Assembly (NCBI RefSeq): GCF_014217805.1
Contig: NZ_CP055156.1
Coordinates: 5,462,585-5,526,584 of the forward strand
Direction of reading: 5' to 3'
Source of the DNA: Adhaeribacter swui
Lineage (GTDB): Bacteria > Bacteroidota > Bacteroidia > Cytophagales > Hymenobacteraceae
DNA length: 64,000 bases
A program made the translations under genes and the position numbers. The notes under the pieces are model-generated. The model did not search any database and was not told the origin of the DNA. It worked only from the letters and a program-made list of their open reading frames with translations. Each line of letters starts with the position of its first letter. Position 1 is the stretch's first letter. Below are positions 54,711-63,273 of this stretch, in pieces.

Positions 54711-55388
54711 TTATACATCATCCCGGTTCTCTTCTATATTAAGTTCCAAAGTATCCAGATTTAAGGCTACGAGTTTACCTAACCCTGGGGGCCAGGTATA
54801 CACGCAGCCCCCATCAATGTTTATAACGGAATGCGCGGGTGGGCCGACGCGCGCTTTAATTTCAAAATCCATGGTAGGGGTATGTCCGTGCACGATCCGG
54901 CGGCCTTGAGTAAACTTTTCTTTCACTATAAAATTCCGGATCCAGATCATGGACTCGAAATCGGCAAACGGATTAGCTACCTTAAAATTAAAGCCCGCGT
55001 GCACCAGCAAATAATCCGGTAACTCTTTGTAGTATTCTAAATTTTTTAAAAAATTCCAATATACGCTCGGGATGTCGGATACTTGTTTCGCATTAAAGCT
55101 TTGCAAAGCAGCCTGTCCGCCATTACGCAGCCAGGCAGATAAGTACTGCGCATTTTCGGGAGCCTGCAACAGCATGGCTTCGTGGTTGCCCATTAAGGTA
55201 GTTACCCGAAAGCCTTTAGAACGCAACTCCAAGATAAAATCAATCACGCCTTTCGAATCTGGTCCCCGATCAATATAATCCCCCAGAAGAAAAAGCTGAT
55301 CCGTGGGTTTTATTTGCAACCGTTCTTCTACCAGGTACCGGAAAGTTTTAGCACACCCATGAATATCAGAAATAGCAAATCGACTCAA
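54711..55388 (-). CDS. Calcineurin-like serine/threonine phosphatase (PrpE/lambda-phosphatase type)
   Basis: It is 225 residues with the full metallophosphoesterase motif set: ISDIHGC, LLGDYIDRGPDSKG, LMGNHEAML, VHAGFN and IVHGHTP. Bacterial members dephosphorylate proteins or act on diadenosine tetraphosphate; which applies here cannot be decided. It appears to be a single gene. The intervals before and after carry A/T palindromes. Confidence 0.93.
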   Translation of the reverse strand: MSRFAISDIHGCAKTFRYLVEERLQIKPTDQLFLLGDYIDRGPDSKGVIDFILELRSKGFRVTTLMGNHEAMLLQAPENAQYLSAWLRNGGQAALQSFNAKQVSDIPSVYWNFLKNLEYYKELPDYLLVHAGFNFKVANPFADFESMIWIRNFIVKEKFTQGRRIVHGHTPTMDFEIKARVGPPAHSVINIDGGCVYTWPPGLGKLVALNLDTLELNIEENRDDV

Positions 55389-55449
55389 AATTTTAAAAAT
55401 TTTCTTTTTAAGTAAATGTTTCAGTCCAAAGATAATATAGCTTAACCTT

Positions 55450-56400
55450 TTAAATCAGGTTTTGAATAAATTGCTCCATTTGGCTGCGCTGAGCTGCATT
55501 AGGTAAACGTCCGTAGCCGGCTTGCATGTTGTCGGTTAAGTGTTTAACTTTAGAAGTAGCCGGAATAACGCAGGTAATGGCCGGATGGCCCAAAATATAT
55601 TTCAAGAAAAACTGTCCCCAACTCGCGCAATCAAATTCCCGAGCCCAATCGGGCAACGGTTTATTTTTTACAGCACTAAACAAACTGCCGCTTTCAAAAG
55701 GCCGGTTTACAATTACGGCAATGTTTTTATCCTGGGCTAAAGGTAACAACCGGTTGGCAGCCTGGCGGGTAGCTATGTTGTAGTTTAATTGCACAAAGTC
55801 GATGGGCTCCGATTGCATTATTTTCTCTAGCTTATCAAAGGCGCTAACCGTATAGTGCGTTATGCCAATATAACGGATACGTTTGGCCTCTTTCCAGGCA
55901 CGCAGGGTTTTTAAATGCGTTTGCCAATCTACCAGGTTATGAATTTGCATTAAATCCATGGGGTTGCTGCGCATTTCCTGCATCGAAGTTTCCATTTGCG
56001 TAATGCCTGCTTCCCGGCCCTGAATCCATACTTTGGTGGCCATAAACAGCTTAGAAGCTACTTTTAATTCCGCGGCCAAGTCGCCCACCACTACTTCTGA
56101 CTCCCCGTACATCGGCGACGAATCAATTAACTTGCCGCCCATTTGCACAAACTGCTGCAGCACTTCTTTTAAAGGTGCCCGTACCGTAGCCGACGGACTT
56201 ACATCAAAGGTTTGCCAAGTACCCAAACCCACAACAGGCAATTCTTCGCCGGAGGCTGGTATTTTGCGCAGGAGCATGGTGGTAGGCGCGGCTGTACTCT
56301 CCAGGGCGCCGGGCAAAAAAGCCGATGCCCCGGCTGCTGCAATAAGTTTAGTGGCTTCCCGCCGCGTGTAGCTATTGTTGATCCCAGTAGCGTCTTCCAT
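55450..56400 (-). CDS. Exported aldo/keto reductase
   Basis: An AKR-fold enzyme (316 residues) with a Tat-like N-terminus (TRREATKLIAAAGASAF). Motifs are LPVVGLGTWQTF, GGKLIDSSPMYGESE with the catalytic D and Y, MATKVWI with the lysine and LMQIHNL with the histidine, so the tetrad is complete. RYIGITHYTVSAF and the late VIPATSKVKHL follow. It reduces aldehydes or ketones with NADPH; an envelope location is unusual for such a cofactor. It is divergent from the orphan gene at 56565. Confidence 0.9.
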   Translation of the reverse strand: MEDATGINNSYTRREATKLIAAAGASAFLPGALESTAAPTTMLLRKIPASGEELPVVGLGTWQTFDVSPSATVRAPLKEVLQQFVQMGGKLIDSSPMYGESEVVVGDLAAELKVASKLFMATKVWIQGREAGITQMETSMQEMRSNPMDLMQIHNLVDWQTHLKTLRAWKEAKRIRYIGITHYTVSAFDKLEKIMQSEPIDFVQLNYNIATRQAANRLLPLAQDKNIAVIVNRPFESGSLFSAVKNKPLPDWAREFDCASWGQFFLKYILGHPAITCVIPATSKVKHLTDNMQAGYGRLPNAAQRSQMEQFIQNLI

Positions 56401-56564
56401 TTTTTAAAATATTCTGTTTTAAAACAACAATTCCAGTGTACGTAGTTTTTAGATAGCTGGCTAAATTGATGTACTAGGATTACTGTCGGTTAAAAATTAA
56501 AAGTCTGGTATATTTTATGCCTAATCTTACCCACAAGAGACAACTACGAACAAACAACTTTTAG

Positions 56565-57038
56565 ATGGAAAACTTAGGTGAAAGAATATTTTGCGAAAGA
56601 AAAGATCACTTTTTGCTCTTTAAAATCAAATCTTCCCCTTTTTCAATAGTTATATATATAGTTTTAGCTTGTTTCATGTTATACGTGAAATTATATTGGT
56701 TACTTATTATAACTATACTTTTATCTTTTGTTGATTATTATTCCTATGAAAAAATTGAACTTGATGGGGTAAAAAATCAATTGAGTAAAAGTTCAAGCCT
56801 TCTTCTGGGTAAGCCCCGTAAACAACTAATCATACCTTTTGACGAAACTTCATTTGTAATTAGTTCTAAATATTCCTTTGATGGAGAAGCTGCAGTTAAA
56901 GATGTTTACGCCATTGATGTTCTCTATAAAGGTGTAAAAGCTTTTGAATTTTATAGAACCAGCGATTTAGAGTTAATAGATAAGATATCTAAAAAACTTA
57001 ATACAATTCAAAGTCTTAAATGGGAGAATTGTATATAA
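56565..57038 (+). CDS. Hypothetical membrane-associated protein, AT-rich
   Basis: I do not recognise this 157-residue protein. After about 25 residues a hydrophobic hairpin (SIVIYIVLACFML, then LYWLLIITILLSFV) is followed by a beta-rich region of 95 residues (IELDGVKNQLSK, LIIPFDETSFVISS, YAIDVLYKGVKAFEFY) and a helix (LELIDKISKKLNTI). This layout, two helices then a small beta domain, resembles bacterial PH-like membrane proteins. The codons are far more AT-rich than those of the neighbours, which suggests recent transfer. Confidence 0.75.
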   Translation: MENLGERIFCERKDHFLLFKIKSSPFSIVIYIVLACFMLYVKLYWLLIITILLSFVDYYSYEKIELDGVKNQLSKSSSLLLGKPRKQLIIPFDETSFVISSKYSFDGEAAVKDVYAIDVLYKGVKAFEFYRTSDLELIDKISKKLNTIQSLKWENCI

Positions 57039-57206
57039 CTATAGTAAGGCATGAAATAAATCTTCAAAAGAGTACTCATGTGGCATAATGGTTTTTGCTG
57101 ATTTAAATAGATATATAGAATTGCAAGTAAAATAGCTTTTTTATTCAAAAATATAGATGGATCTAAAAGCGTGCTTTGAAAATATCTAAAGAATTTTTTA
57201 ATTTAT

Positions 57207-57236
57207 TTTGCTTATAGAAAAATTACTTTATATTTG
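57207..57236 (+). promoter_or_regulatory. Bacteroidetes-type promoter of the rtcB leader
   Basis: TTTG at 57207-57210 and TATATTTG (TAnnTTTG) at 57229-57236 are 18 bases apart. This fits the Bacteroidetes housekeeping sigma consensus and would start RNA near 57243, just before the leader ORF. Confidence 0.7.
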
Positions 57237-57261
57237 TTGCAAACGATTTAAACAAGAAACA

Positions 57262-57336
57262 ATGTTTTACGCCGCGGTTCTGAACATGATTAACCAAAAC
57301 TGGAAGCTGTGCCAACAGGTTCGGGGCGTTTGTTGA
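57262..57336 (+). CDS. 24-residue leader peptide ORF upstream of rtcB
   Basis: A short ORF begins MFYAAVLNM, includes a single W and ends QQVRGVC before TGA. Its codons are GC-rich compared with the AT-rich flanks, which hints at selection. It lies about 19 bases after the predicted transcription start. It ends 20 bp before the terminator's A-run, and its bases 57319-57325 (GTTCGGG) can pair with the terminator's 5' arm. That geometry suits transcription attenuation. Whether it is translated is unknown. Confidence 0.5.
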   Translation: MFYAAVLNMINQNWKLCQQVRGVC

Positions 57337-57356
57337 TATTTTTTTCTTAGCAAAAC

Positions 57357-57389
57357 AAAAAACCCGAACAGATAATGTTCGGGTTTTTT
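57357..57389 (+). terminator. Terminator/attenuator 27 bp before rtcB
   Basis: The stem AAAAAACCCGAACA (57357-57370) with its complement (57376-57389), loop GATAA, ends in T6 inside the arm. It stands between the leader ORF and rtcB, with no room for a clear second promoter, so rtcB likely depends on readthrough. Confidence 0.85.
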
Positions 57390-57416
57390 GTTTTATAACC
57401 GTATACCAATAAAAAA

Positions 57417-58853
57417 ATGAGTTCGCAAGTGTATGCCCCCAGTAGTGCTCCAGTTATGGCTAACAAAAAATTATCGGGACACGACCTGCTGAAATTAGGT
57501 TTTCCCGCCGGCAGAACCATTAGTCTGGCTATTAGCCTGATGCAGAAACATTACGGCCACCTCACTCCCACGGCCCAGCTGGACGTATTGAAACAAGCCC
57601 TGGCTGCTCCGGACACATTTGTGAAAGACACCGTAATGGGCGAATTAATTGCGGCCTTAGCGAAACCGCATGCGCCTACTGGCGAGGTAAACCTGCACGA
57701 ACAACCCAAACCCTACGCTGTATTCGGCGAGAATTTAATTGAAGCAGATGCCAAAGAACAAATGGATTTGGCCATGCGCTTGCCCGTAACCGTTAGTGGC
57801 GCCCTGATGCCCGATACCCATAAAGGCCACGGTTTACCTATTGGCGGGGTACTGGCTACCAGCGGCGTGGTAATTCCGTACGCCGTTGGCATGGACATTG
57901 CCTGCCGCATGCACTTCACCTTATACGAGGTACCCGCCAGTGTACTGGAACAAAAAAAACCGCAACTCAAACAAGTATTACTCGATCAAACACGCTTTGG
58001 TGTAAATACCGGATTTGAGAAACCGCAGGATCACGCCGTTTTTGACCGACCAGAGTTTAATCAAATTAAAATTTTGCAGCAGTTACAAATGCGGGCTGCC
58101 TATCAATTGGGTAGCTCCGGCACGGGCAACCATTTTGTGGAATACGGCAAAGTAACCCTCACCTCCGAAGCGAATGCTTTTAACTTACCAGCCGGCGAGT
58201 ACGTGGGTATTTTATCGCATTCGGGGGCCCGTAGCTTAGGTAAAAACATTGCAGCTCATTATACCCAAATTGCCATGGATACCTGCCGCTTACCCGTTGA
58301 AGCTAAGTATTTAGCTTGGTTAGATTTGAAATCGCAAGCAGGCCAGGAGTATTGGCAAGCTATGCAAATTGCCAACGATTACGCCCGGGCTTGCCACGAG
58401 CAAATTCATGAGCGACTGAGCGCCTGGTTCGGCGAAAAACCGGTAGCCTGCGTAGATAGTCCGCATAATTTTGCCTGGCGGGAACAATATCAGGGCCAGG
58501 AAGTTATTGTGCATCGCAAAGGAGCTGCTCAAGCTACGGCTGGCACCTACAACGTTATCCCAGGATCGATGACCCAACCCGGCTACCTGGTACGCGGCTT
58601 AGGCAATACGGCTGCCCTGGATTCTTCTTCGCACGGGGCTGGCCGGGCTTTATCGGCAAAAAAAGCGGCGCAGGTGCTTTACCAAACCGAGATGAATGGC
58701 CTGGTGAAAGCATTCGGGGTAGAATTAATTGGAAGCAGCTTGCAAGAGTCGCCGTTGGCTTATAAAAACATGCACTACGTAATGGATAGCCAATTACAGC
58801 AAGTAGAAATTCTGGGAACCTTCACGCCTCGTATTGTACGGATGGATCGGTAA
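57417..58853 (+). CDS. rtcB: RtcB-family RNA ligase
   Basis: RtcB joins RNA 2',3'-cyclic phosphate or 3'-phosphate ends to 5'-OH ends using GTP and manganese. The 478-residue protein shows MPDTHKGHGLPIGGV, the metal cysteine in VGMDIACRM (DIGCGM in typical RtcB), GTGNHFVEYG, SHSGARSLGKNI, and the GMP-histidine region HRKGAAQATAG with SHGAGRALS near the end. It is a variant without archease or RtcA next to it. No prfH gene, a partner of some RtcB paralogues, is seen downstream. Expression is likely governed by the leader/attenuator just upstream. Confidence 0.93.
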   Translation: MSSQVYAPSSAPVMANKKLSGHDLLKLGFPAGRTISLAISLMQKHYGHLTPTAQLDVLKQALAAPDTFVKDTVMGELIAALAKPHAPTGEVNLHEQPKPYAVFGENLIEADAKEQMDLAMRLPVTVSGALMPDTHKGHGLPIGGVLATSGVVIPYAVGMDIACRMHFTLYEVPASVLEQKKPQLKQVLLDQTRFGVNTGFEKPQDHAVFDRPEFNQIKILQQLQMRAAYQLGSSGTGNHFVEYGKVTLTSEANAFNLPAGEYVGILSHSGARSLGKNIAAHYTQIAMDTCRLPVEAKYLAWLDLKSQAGQEYWQAMQIANDYARACHEQIHERLSAWFGEKPVACVDSPHNFAWREQYQGQEVIVHRKGAAQATAGTYNVIPGSMTQPGYLVRGLGNTAALDSSSHGAGRALSAKKAAQVLYQTEMNGLVKAFGVELIGSSLQESPLAYKNMHYVMDSQLQQVEILGTFTPRIVRMDR

Positions 58854-59206
58854 TAACCGCATCAGATTACAAAACAGACCGGAGCAAACCTGTATTACCA
58901 TTATTGAAATTAATTATTTTATAAGCTCCAACTTCTGTTTGTTTTAATTTTATGAAGCTTGCTCCGAACACTGAAAAGGATAGTTATTAATTTAATAATA
59001 TTTCCATCGAAAAACGGCCTAGAATTATTAAATTTTAAATTTTTTTAGATTTAACTAAATTTTTTTCGGGCAAGTAGCAAAATAATTATTTTTTTACCTA
59101 AAATTGAGTTTCCATATATAACACGGTGGTAACGTTGCCGTTTTATAAATACAATGTAAAATAGTAATTTTAACGGGCGGTGGCATTTAGCAGCCGTTTT
59201 AAATAT
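58854..59206. other. 353-bp intergenic region
   Basis: AT-rich with an A/T palindrome near 59030-59044. No gene or clear terminator was recognised. Confidence 0.5.
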
Positions 59207-60157
59207 ATGAAAATTGTTACCTTAACTATAAATCCGGCTTTAGATAAAAGCACCAACGTTGAAAAGTTTGAGCCGGAGCATAAATTACGCTGCGCTGCGC
59301 CCGTGTTTGAACCGGGCGGGGGCGGCATAAACGTAACCCGCGCCATCCGCAACTTAGGCGGCGATTCTCTGGCCTATTATTTATCAGGGGGAGCTACCGG
59401 TCAGGTGCTGCAACAACTCTTGGACGACGAAGGCATTACCCACATGCCTATTCCGTCGGTAAAATGGACACGCGAAAATTTTTCGGTTACCGAAACTAGC
59501 ACCGATAAACAATACCGTTTTGGTATGCCAGGTTCTATTATTCCGGAATACGAATGGCAATACAGCTTGATTAAACTAGAAAAAACCGTTCCGAAACCCG
59601 AGTACATTGTAGCCAGCGGTTCTTTGCCGCGCGGCGTACCTAACGATTTTTACGCCCGGGTAGCTACTATTGCAAAGAAAATTGGCGCTAAGTTAATCCT
59701 GGACACTTCCGGCGACGCTTTAAAGCAAGCAGCTGGTATTGGCGTGTATTTATTAAAACCAAACCTGAACGAGCTGGCTATGTTGGCCGGGAAAGAAGAG
59801 ATTCAGGATAGTGAAATTGAACAGTTCGGCAAACAACTGCTGGCTAACGGTATGTGCGAAGTGTTGGTAGTTTCGATGGGTGGCCAAGGCGCCATGCTGA
59901 TAACCCGCGACCAGGTAGAACATGTTCCGGCCCCCAAGGTTAAAGCCCGCAGCACCGTAGGCGCCGGCGACAGCATGGTAGCCGGTTTGGTTTACAAATT
60001 ATCGTTGGGTTGGTCTTTAAGCGATTCGGTGAAGTACGGAGTTGCCGCGGGTGCCGCTGCCGTTATGTCGCCGGGCTCCGAACTTTGCCGCCGCGACGAT
60101 GTAGAAGATTTATACAAATGGATTAAAGCGCAGAACTTAGTGGATACTAACGTGTAG
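59207..60157 (+). CDS. pfkB: 6-phosphofructokinase II (PfkB family)
   Basis: A ribokinase-fold sugar kinase of 316 residues from ATG 59207. The sequence KLRCAAPVFEPGGGGINVTRAI is almost the same as in E. coli PfkB, as are GGATGQVLQQLL and VASGSLPRGVP. The catalytic aspartate lies in STVGAGDSMVAG. The preferred substrate is fructose-6-phosphate, though tagatose-6-phosphate or fructose-1-phosphate kinases are related. A start at 59180 would add nine residues and is less likely. A terminator follows. Confidence 0.93.
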   Translation: MKIVTLTINPALDKSTNVEKFEPEHKLRCAAPVFEPGGGGINVTRAIRNLGGDSLAYYLSGGATGQVLQQLLDDEGITHMPIPSVKWTRENFSVTETSTDKQYRFGMPGSIIPEYEWQYSLIKLEKTVPKPEYIVASGSLPRGVPNDFYARVATIAKKIGAKLILDTSGDALKQAAGIGVYLLKPNLNELAMLAGKEEIQDSEIEQFGKQLLANGMCEVLVVSMGGQGAMLITRDQVEHVPAPKVKARSTVGAGDSMVAGLVYKLSLGWSLSDSVKYGVAAGAAAVMSPGSELCRRDDVEDLYKWIKAQNLVDTNV

Positions 60158-60177
60158 CTAATCTTATATATGCATGC

Positions 60178-60207
60178 AAAAAGGCCGGAGAACATCCGGC
60201 CTTTTTT
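60178..60207 (+). terminator. Terminator after pfkB
   Basis: Stem GGCCGGA (60183-60189) with TCCGGCC (60195-60201), loop GAACA, flanked by A5 and T6. Confidence 0.92.
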
Positions 60208-60306
60208 ATTTTAGAGTAAACCCATTCCAGAGAATTAGATAAACCAATATTTAAGCAACTCCAAAAGTCAAAATTTTTTAAAATTTAACTTTCTGCGCGT
60301 GCCACC

Positions 60307-60361
60307 AAAGGGCGTATGCGATACGCCCCAACCTAGTACGGGCGTATCGCATACGCCCTTT
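60307..60361. repeat. Perfect 22-bp inverted repeat made of two self-complementary arms
   Basis: Arm 60307-60328 (AAAGGGCGTATGCGATACGC plus CC) is the exact complement of 60340-60361, with an 11-base loop. Each arm also folds alone (GGGCGTAT/ATACGCCC around three bases). This is a REP doublet, or REPIN-like, structure. Confidence 0.88.
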
Positions 60362-60852
60362 TCGCATCCCCCTTTATCAATTACTAACCAGCCGCGTTTA
60401 CATCAATAAACTCCAATACTTCGCCAATATGCCAAATACAAATAAAAATCCATACTGGAAGCTATCGACCTGCTGCCAACTTAAAGCAAAGAACAACTTT
60501 AATCTGCCAGTATAATAGAGGTATGCCCGTAATATAATCAATTAATTATCAAATATTTAAAATTTATATTAAGCCTGAAACTTTGGTTAAACAAAATTTT
60601 TAAAATAACAGCATCTAAAAAGAACAATTTATATTTTTGCATTGTATTCGCTTAAGAAAATACCGGCTGCACGCTGTGGAATTTTAAGATTTTAAGCATC
60701 TTTAAAAAGCAGGAATGTAAATTTTAATGATGTGGCACAACTAGTTAAAGAAATAACTAAATTAGTCGGTAGTTAATTTTCTTGCCTTGTACTGTACCCG
60801 GATTAATTAAATTTTTTATATTAGAATTGTTAAAGTAGCTGTACTATTTAAA

Positions 60853-61140
60853 ATGCACGATTTTCACTCCCATATTTTAATTCCTATTATTAGCCTGGGG
60901 TTAATAATATTTCTGACGTGCGTTAATTTGCGTTACTTTTTAGCTAACCGAAAGCAGTATAAAAATATGAAGAAGGAAAAAGACCGGTTAGCCTTGAACC
61001 TTAAAAAACTAGCTACCCTGGAATTGCCATCCGATTCATTAAAAAAACCAGATACCGCCCCAAAACAAAAGCTGCAGTTGCTGAAAAAAGAAGCTTTAAC
61101 CAAAGAAATTCTGTTTCAACATTGGCCCAGCGATAATTAA
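60853..61140 (+). CDS. Small single-pass membrane protein of unknown function
   Basis: This 95-residue protein has one membrane helix (IPIISLGLIIFLTCVNL, residues about 10-27), then a basic charged helix (NRKQYKNMKKEKDRLALNLKK), and a less ordered C-terminus ending HWPSDN. I do not recognise a family. The codon use is similar to that of neighbours. It is a lone gene with 695 bp before it. Confidence 0.6.
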   Translation: MHDFHSHILIPIISLGLIIFLTCVNLRYFLANRKQYKNMKKEKDRLALNLKKLATLELPSDSLKKPDTAPKQKLQLLKKEALTKEILFQHWPSDN

Positions 61141-61406
61141 AATTTCTACGCAGTACCATTACCTTTATTTCAGCTTAAAGTTAAGCGGTGTGCTGTTTTA
61201 TAATGTAGGCTGGGCTATGGTTGCCCGCTCCTGGTATTAAGCAATTTTTTAAAATTTTTAATTTTAAGGCTGTTAATTTCCTGAATAATTTGCCGGCAAA
61301 TAGTACGCGTTCTATTTATATTTTTTCGTAAAGATTGCTGCTATTTTTTTACTTTGTAAAGCGGTATTAGACTAAGCACTAACTGTGCAGCATTCTAAAA
61401 TGCAGG

Positions 61407-62018
61407 TTATTTGTGGGCGATTCCAAAGTAAAAGTAACTAAACAGCTTCGGCGATCCGGCGTATTCTTTGCGTAATTTCTCAAATTTAAACCCAGCGCCC
61501 GCTACAATCTTTTCGATGTTCCGGTCCAGGTGGCAGCCATCAAAAAGGGTTTTCTGAACCGGATTTAACCGATGTTGCCATTTCTGCACTTTTACTTCCG
61601 GACTTAAACCGTGCTCTACAAACAAAAAACGTCCTTCGGGCTTCAGTATACGTTTAATTTCGCTTAATGCTTGGGCTACGTCCGGAATGCTGCACAAGGT
61701 CCAGGTACTCACAACGGTATCAAAAGTGTTATCGGCAAAAGGCAATTGTTCGGCGCTGAGGGTATGTTGCTTTACCTGGATAGCAGATTGGGCAATATTT
61801 TTCTGCGCTAAAGGCTGCATGCCAGCGTTACTATCTACTGTGTCAATCTGTTTTATGTGCTCGGGATAAAAAGGCAAATTAAGCCCCGAACCAAAGCCTA
61901 TTTCCAGTACTTTACCCTGCGCGTGCTTCAGGAGCTCGGCCCGGTAAGCCGGAAATTCTTTAGCCGACATAAAAAAGTTCATTACCCGGGGTGTAATTAC
62001 CTGCGCGTAAAATCCCAT
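61407..62018 (-). CDS. Class I SAM-dependent methyltransferase
   Basis: A Rossmann methyltransferase of 203 residues with the SAM-binding motif VLEIGFGSGLNLPFY, an acidic post-strand residue in DTVDSNAG, and the DTVVSTWTLCSIPD and LKPEGRFLFVEHGLSPE motifs. It resembles the UbiE/METTL7-type group, which methylates small molecules or lipids; the substrate is unknown. Its start lies 21 bp downstream of the stop of the STAS-like gene on the same strand, so the two form an operon. Confidence 0.9.
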   Translation of the reverse strand: MGFYAQVITPRVMNFFMSAKEFPAYRAELLKHAQGKVLEIGFGSGLNLPFYPEHIKQIDTVDSNAGMQPLAQKNIAQSAIQVKQHTLSAEQLPFADNTFDTVVSTWTLCSIPDVAQALSEIKRILKPEGRFLFVEHGLSPEVKVQKWQHRLNPVQKTLFDGCHLDRNIEKIVAGAGFKFEKLRKEYAGSPKLFSYFYFGIAHK

Positions 62019-62039
62019 ACCACTAAATGTTAAATCAAG

Positions 62040-62447
62040 TTAAATCGTTTTCCTAAAACTACGGAGCCAGTCTAAACCACTCTCCCTATCCGTAAAAAGC
62101 CGCGTGGGATTTTTAGGCTTGTTCACCATAATGTAAAAGTTGGCCATCATTTTCAGCATCGGCGACGACACAATCATGGCGCTGGCCAAAACCAATTGGT
62201 TTCCTTCGTTGGCCATGTAGTCGCGGGCTTCTTTGGTAGTATGTTTTACTTGGGTTATGTCGAATAAACAAGGATACGCTATATTTTTAAAAAAATTTAA
62301 CCGATCCTGTACCGTAGCAACCGCAATGTCCAAGTCTAACGTCTCTAGTGGTTTAAAAGTAGCCTGATAAATTCCTTCCCGGACAAACATAGTTACGTAA
62401 GGCGTTTCAAGAAAGGAATCTTTATCAGAATTTGGGAAAGTGGACAT
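62040..62447 (-). CDS. STAS/SpoIIAA-like protein of unknown function
   Basis: It is 135 residues from ATG 62447; an earlier ATG at 62465 is possible. The sequence pattern VTMFVREGIYQATFKP, then RLNFFKNIAYPCLFDITQVK, then ARDYMANEGNQLVLASAMI, then KMMANFYIMVNKPKNPTRLF looks like the alternating strand-helix of STAS-like (DUF7793-type) Bacteroidetes proteins, by memory. There is no enzymatic motif. It is co-transcribed with the methyltransferase gene. Confidence 0.72.
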   Translation of the reverse strand: MSTFPNSDKDSFLETPYVTMFVREGIYQATFKPLETLDLDIAVATVQDRLNFFKNIAYPCLFDITQVKHTTKEARDYMANEGNQLVLASAMIVSSPMLKMMANFYIMVNKPKNPTRLFTDRESGLDWLRSFRKTI

Positions 62448-62465
62448 GCTATTAAAAAAATACAA

Positions 62466-63273
62466 CTATTAACCATAAATATATCAACTGGATCAACTAA
62501 GGAAGGAGCGCGAAAATTGTACAACAAAACACTAAGTAGGAAATAAAACTTTACAAAACCTTAACCTGTGATCGATTAAATTTTAGTGTACAATGCAACC
62601 CCCTTTCAATAAAATTGTTATCCGTTGATTTAAAAATTCATAAAACTATATTGAGTAAATCTAACATCATCTAAAAAAAAGAAGTCCAGTATCAGCCGTG
62701 CCAATAATGGTAAGTTCCACCATAAAATTTTTAAAAATCCGTTCGACTCCGATATATATCAATAATTCTATTTATAAATTACAGCAGCCTATTAATTACT
62801 TTTATTTTGTTGTTGTAAATTTAAAATAAACTATTGTAAAAATATTTATTAAAACGCTACAAAAGTACTTACGAAATATTTAATAATTTAGATATTTCGG
62901 CGTAAGGTTTGCTTGTTAGTTTTTTTATTATCGGCTTTGGCTGTAAAAGCCAGAAGTACCGAAAAGAACTAGTTTTTCAGGAATTGTTGTGTTTTCGGTT
63001 TGCTCCCAATACAATCGCCCCAACTTAGAGCTACAAAGCTCATATCCTCCCTTTTAACTTATGAAACCATGTTAATCAAAAATTTACATAACTAAAATTC
63101 ACACAAACTGCTGCTTGAGTAATGTTATAAAATATAATAATATTCCTAAAAGTATTGAACAATTAAAAAAAAAAAAGAATTATCGCTATCTGGGGAATGT
63201 TCCTGAGCTTTAAACTGTCTAACAAAAAATTATATTGCATCACTTGGCTTAGTTGCAGCATCTAGCTTTTTAT
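62466..63273. other. 808-bp AT-rich intergenic region
   Basis: No gene, tRNA or strong hairpin was recognised. There are an A/T palindrome near 62726-62740 and several poly-A/T tracts. It contains the promoters of the divergent genes on both sides. Confidence 0.5.

Larger units (their letters stand above)
57039..57416. other. 378-bp region with rtcB leader
   Basis: The first 160 bases are AT-rich and featureless. Then follow a promoter (57207-57236), a 24-codon ORF (57262-57336) and a terminator (57357-57389), listed separately. Confidence 0.7.
60158..60852. other. 695-bp intergenic region with a large palindrome
   Basis: It holds the pfkB terminator (60178-60207), an A/T palindrome (about 60262-60290), and a 22-bp perfect inverted repeat (60307-60361). 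The remainder is AT-rich without a recognisable gene. Confidence 0.65.

Noticed and set aside
57417-59206. RtcB2-PrfH type ribosome rescue pair
   Set aside because: No release-factor-like gene follows or precedes rtcB in the window.
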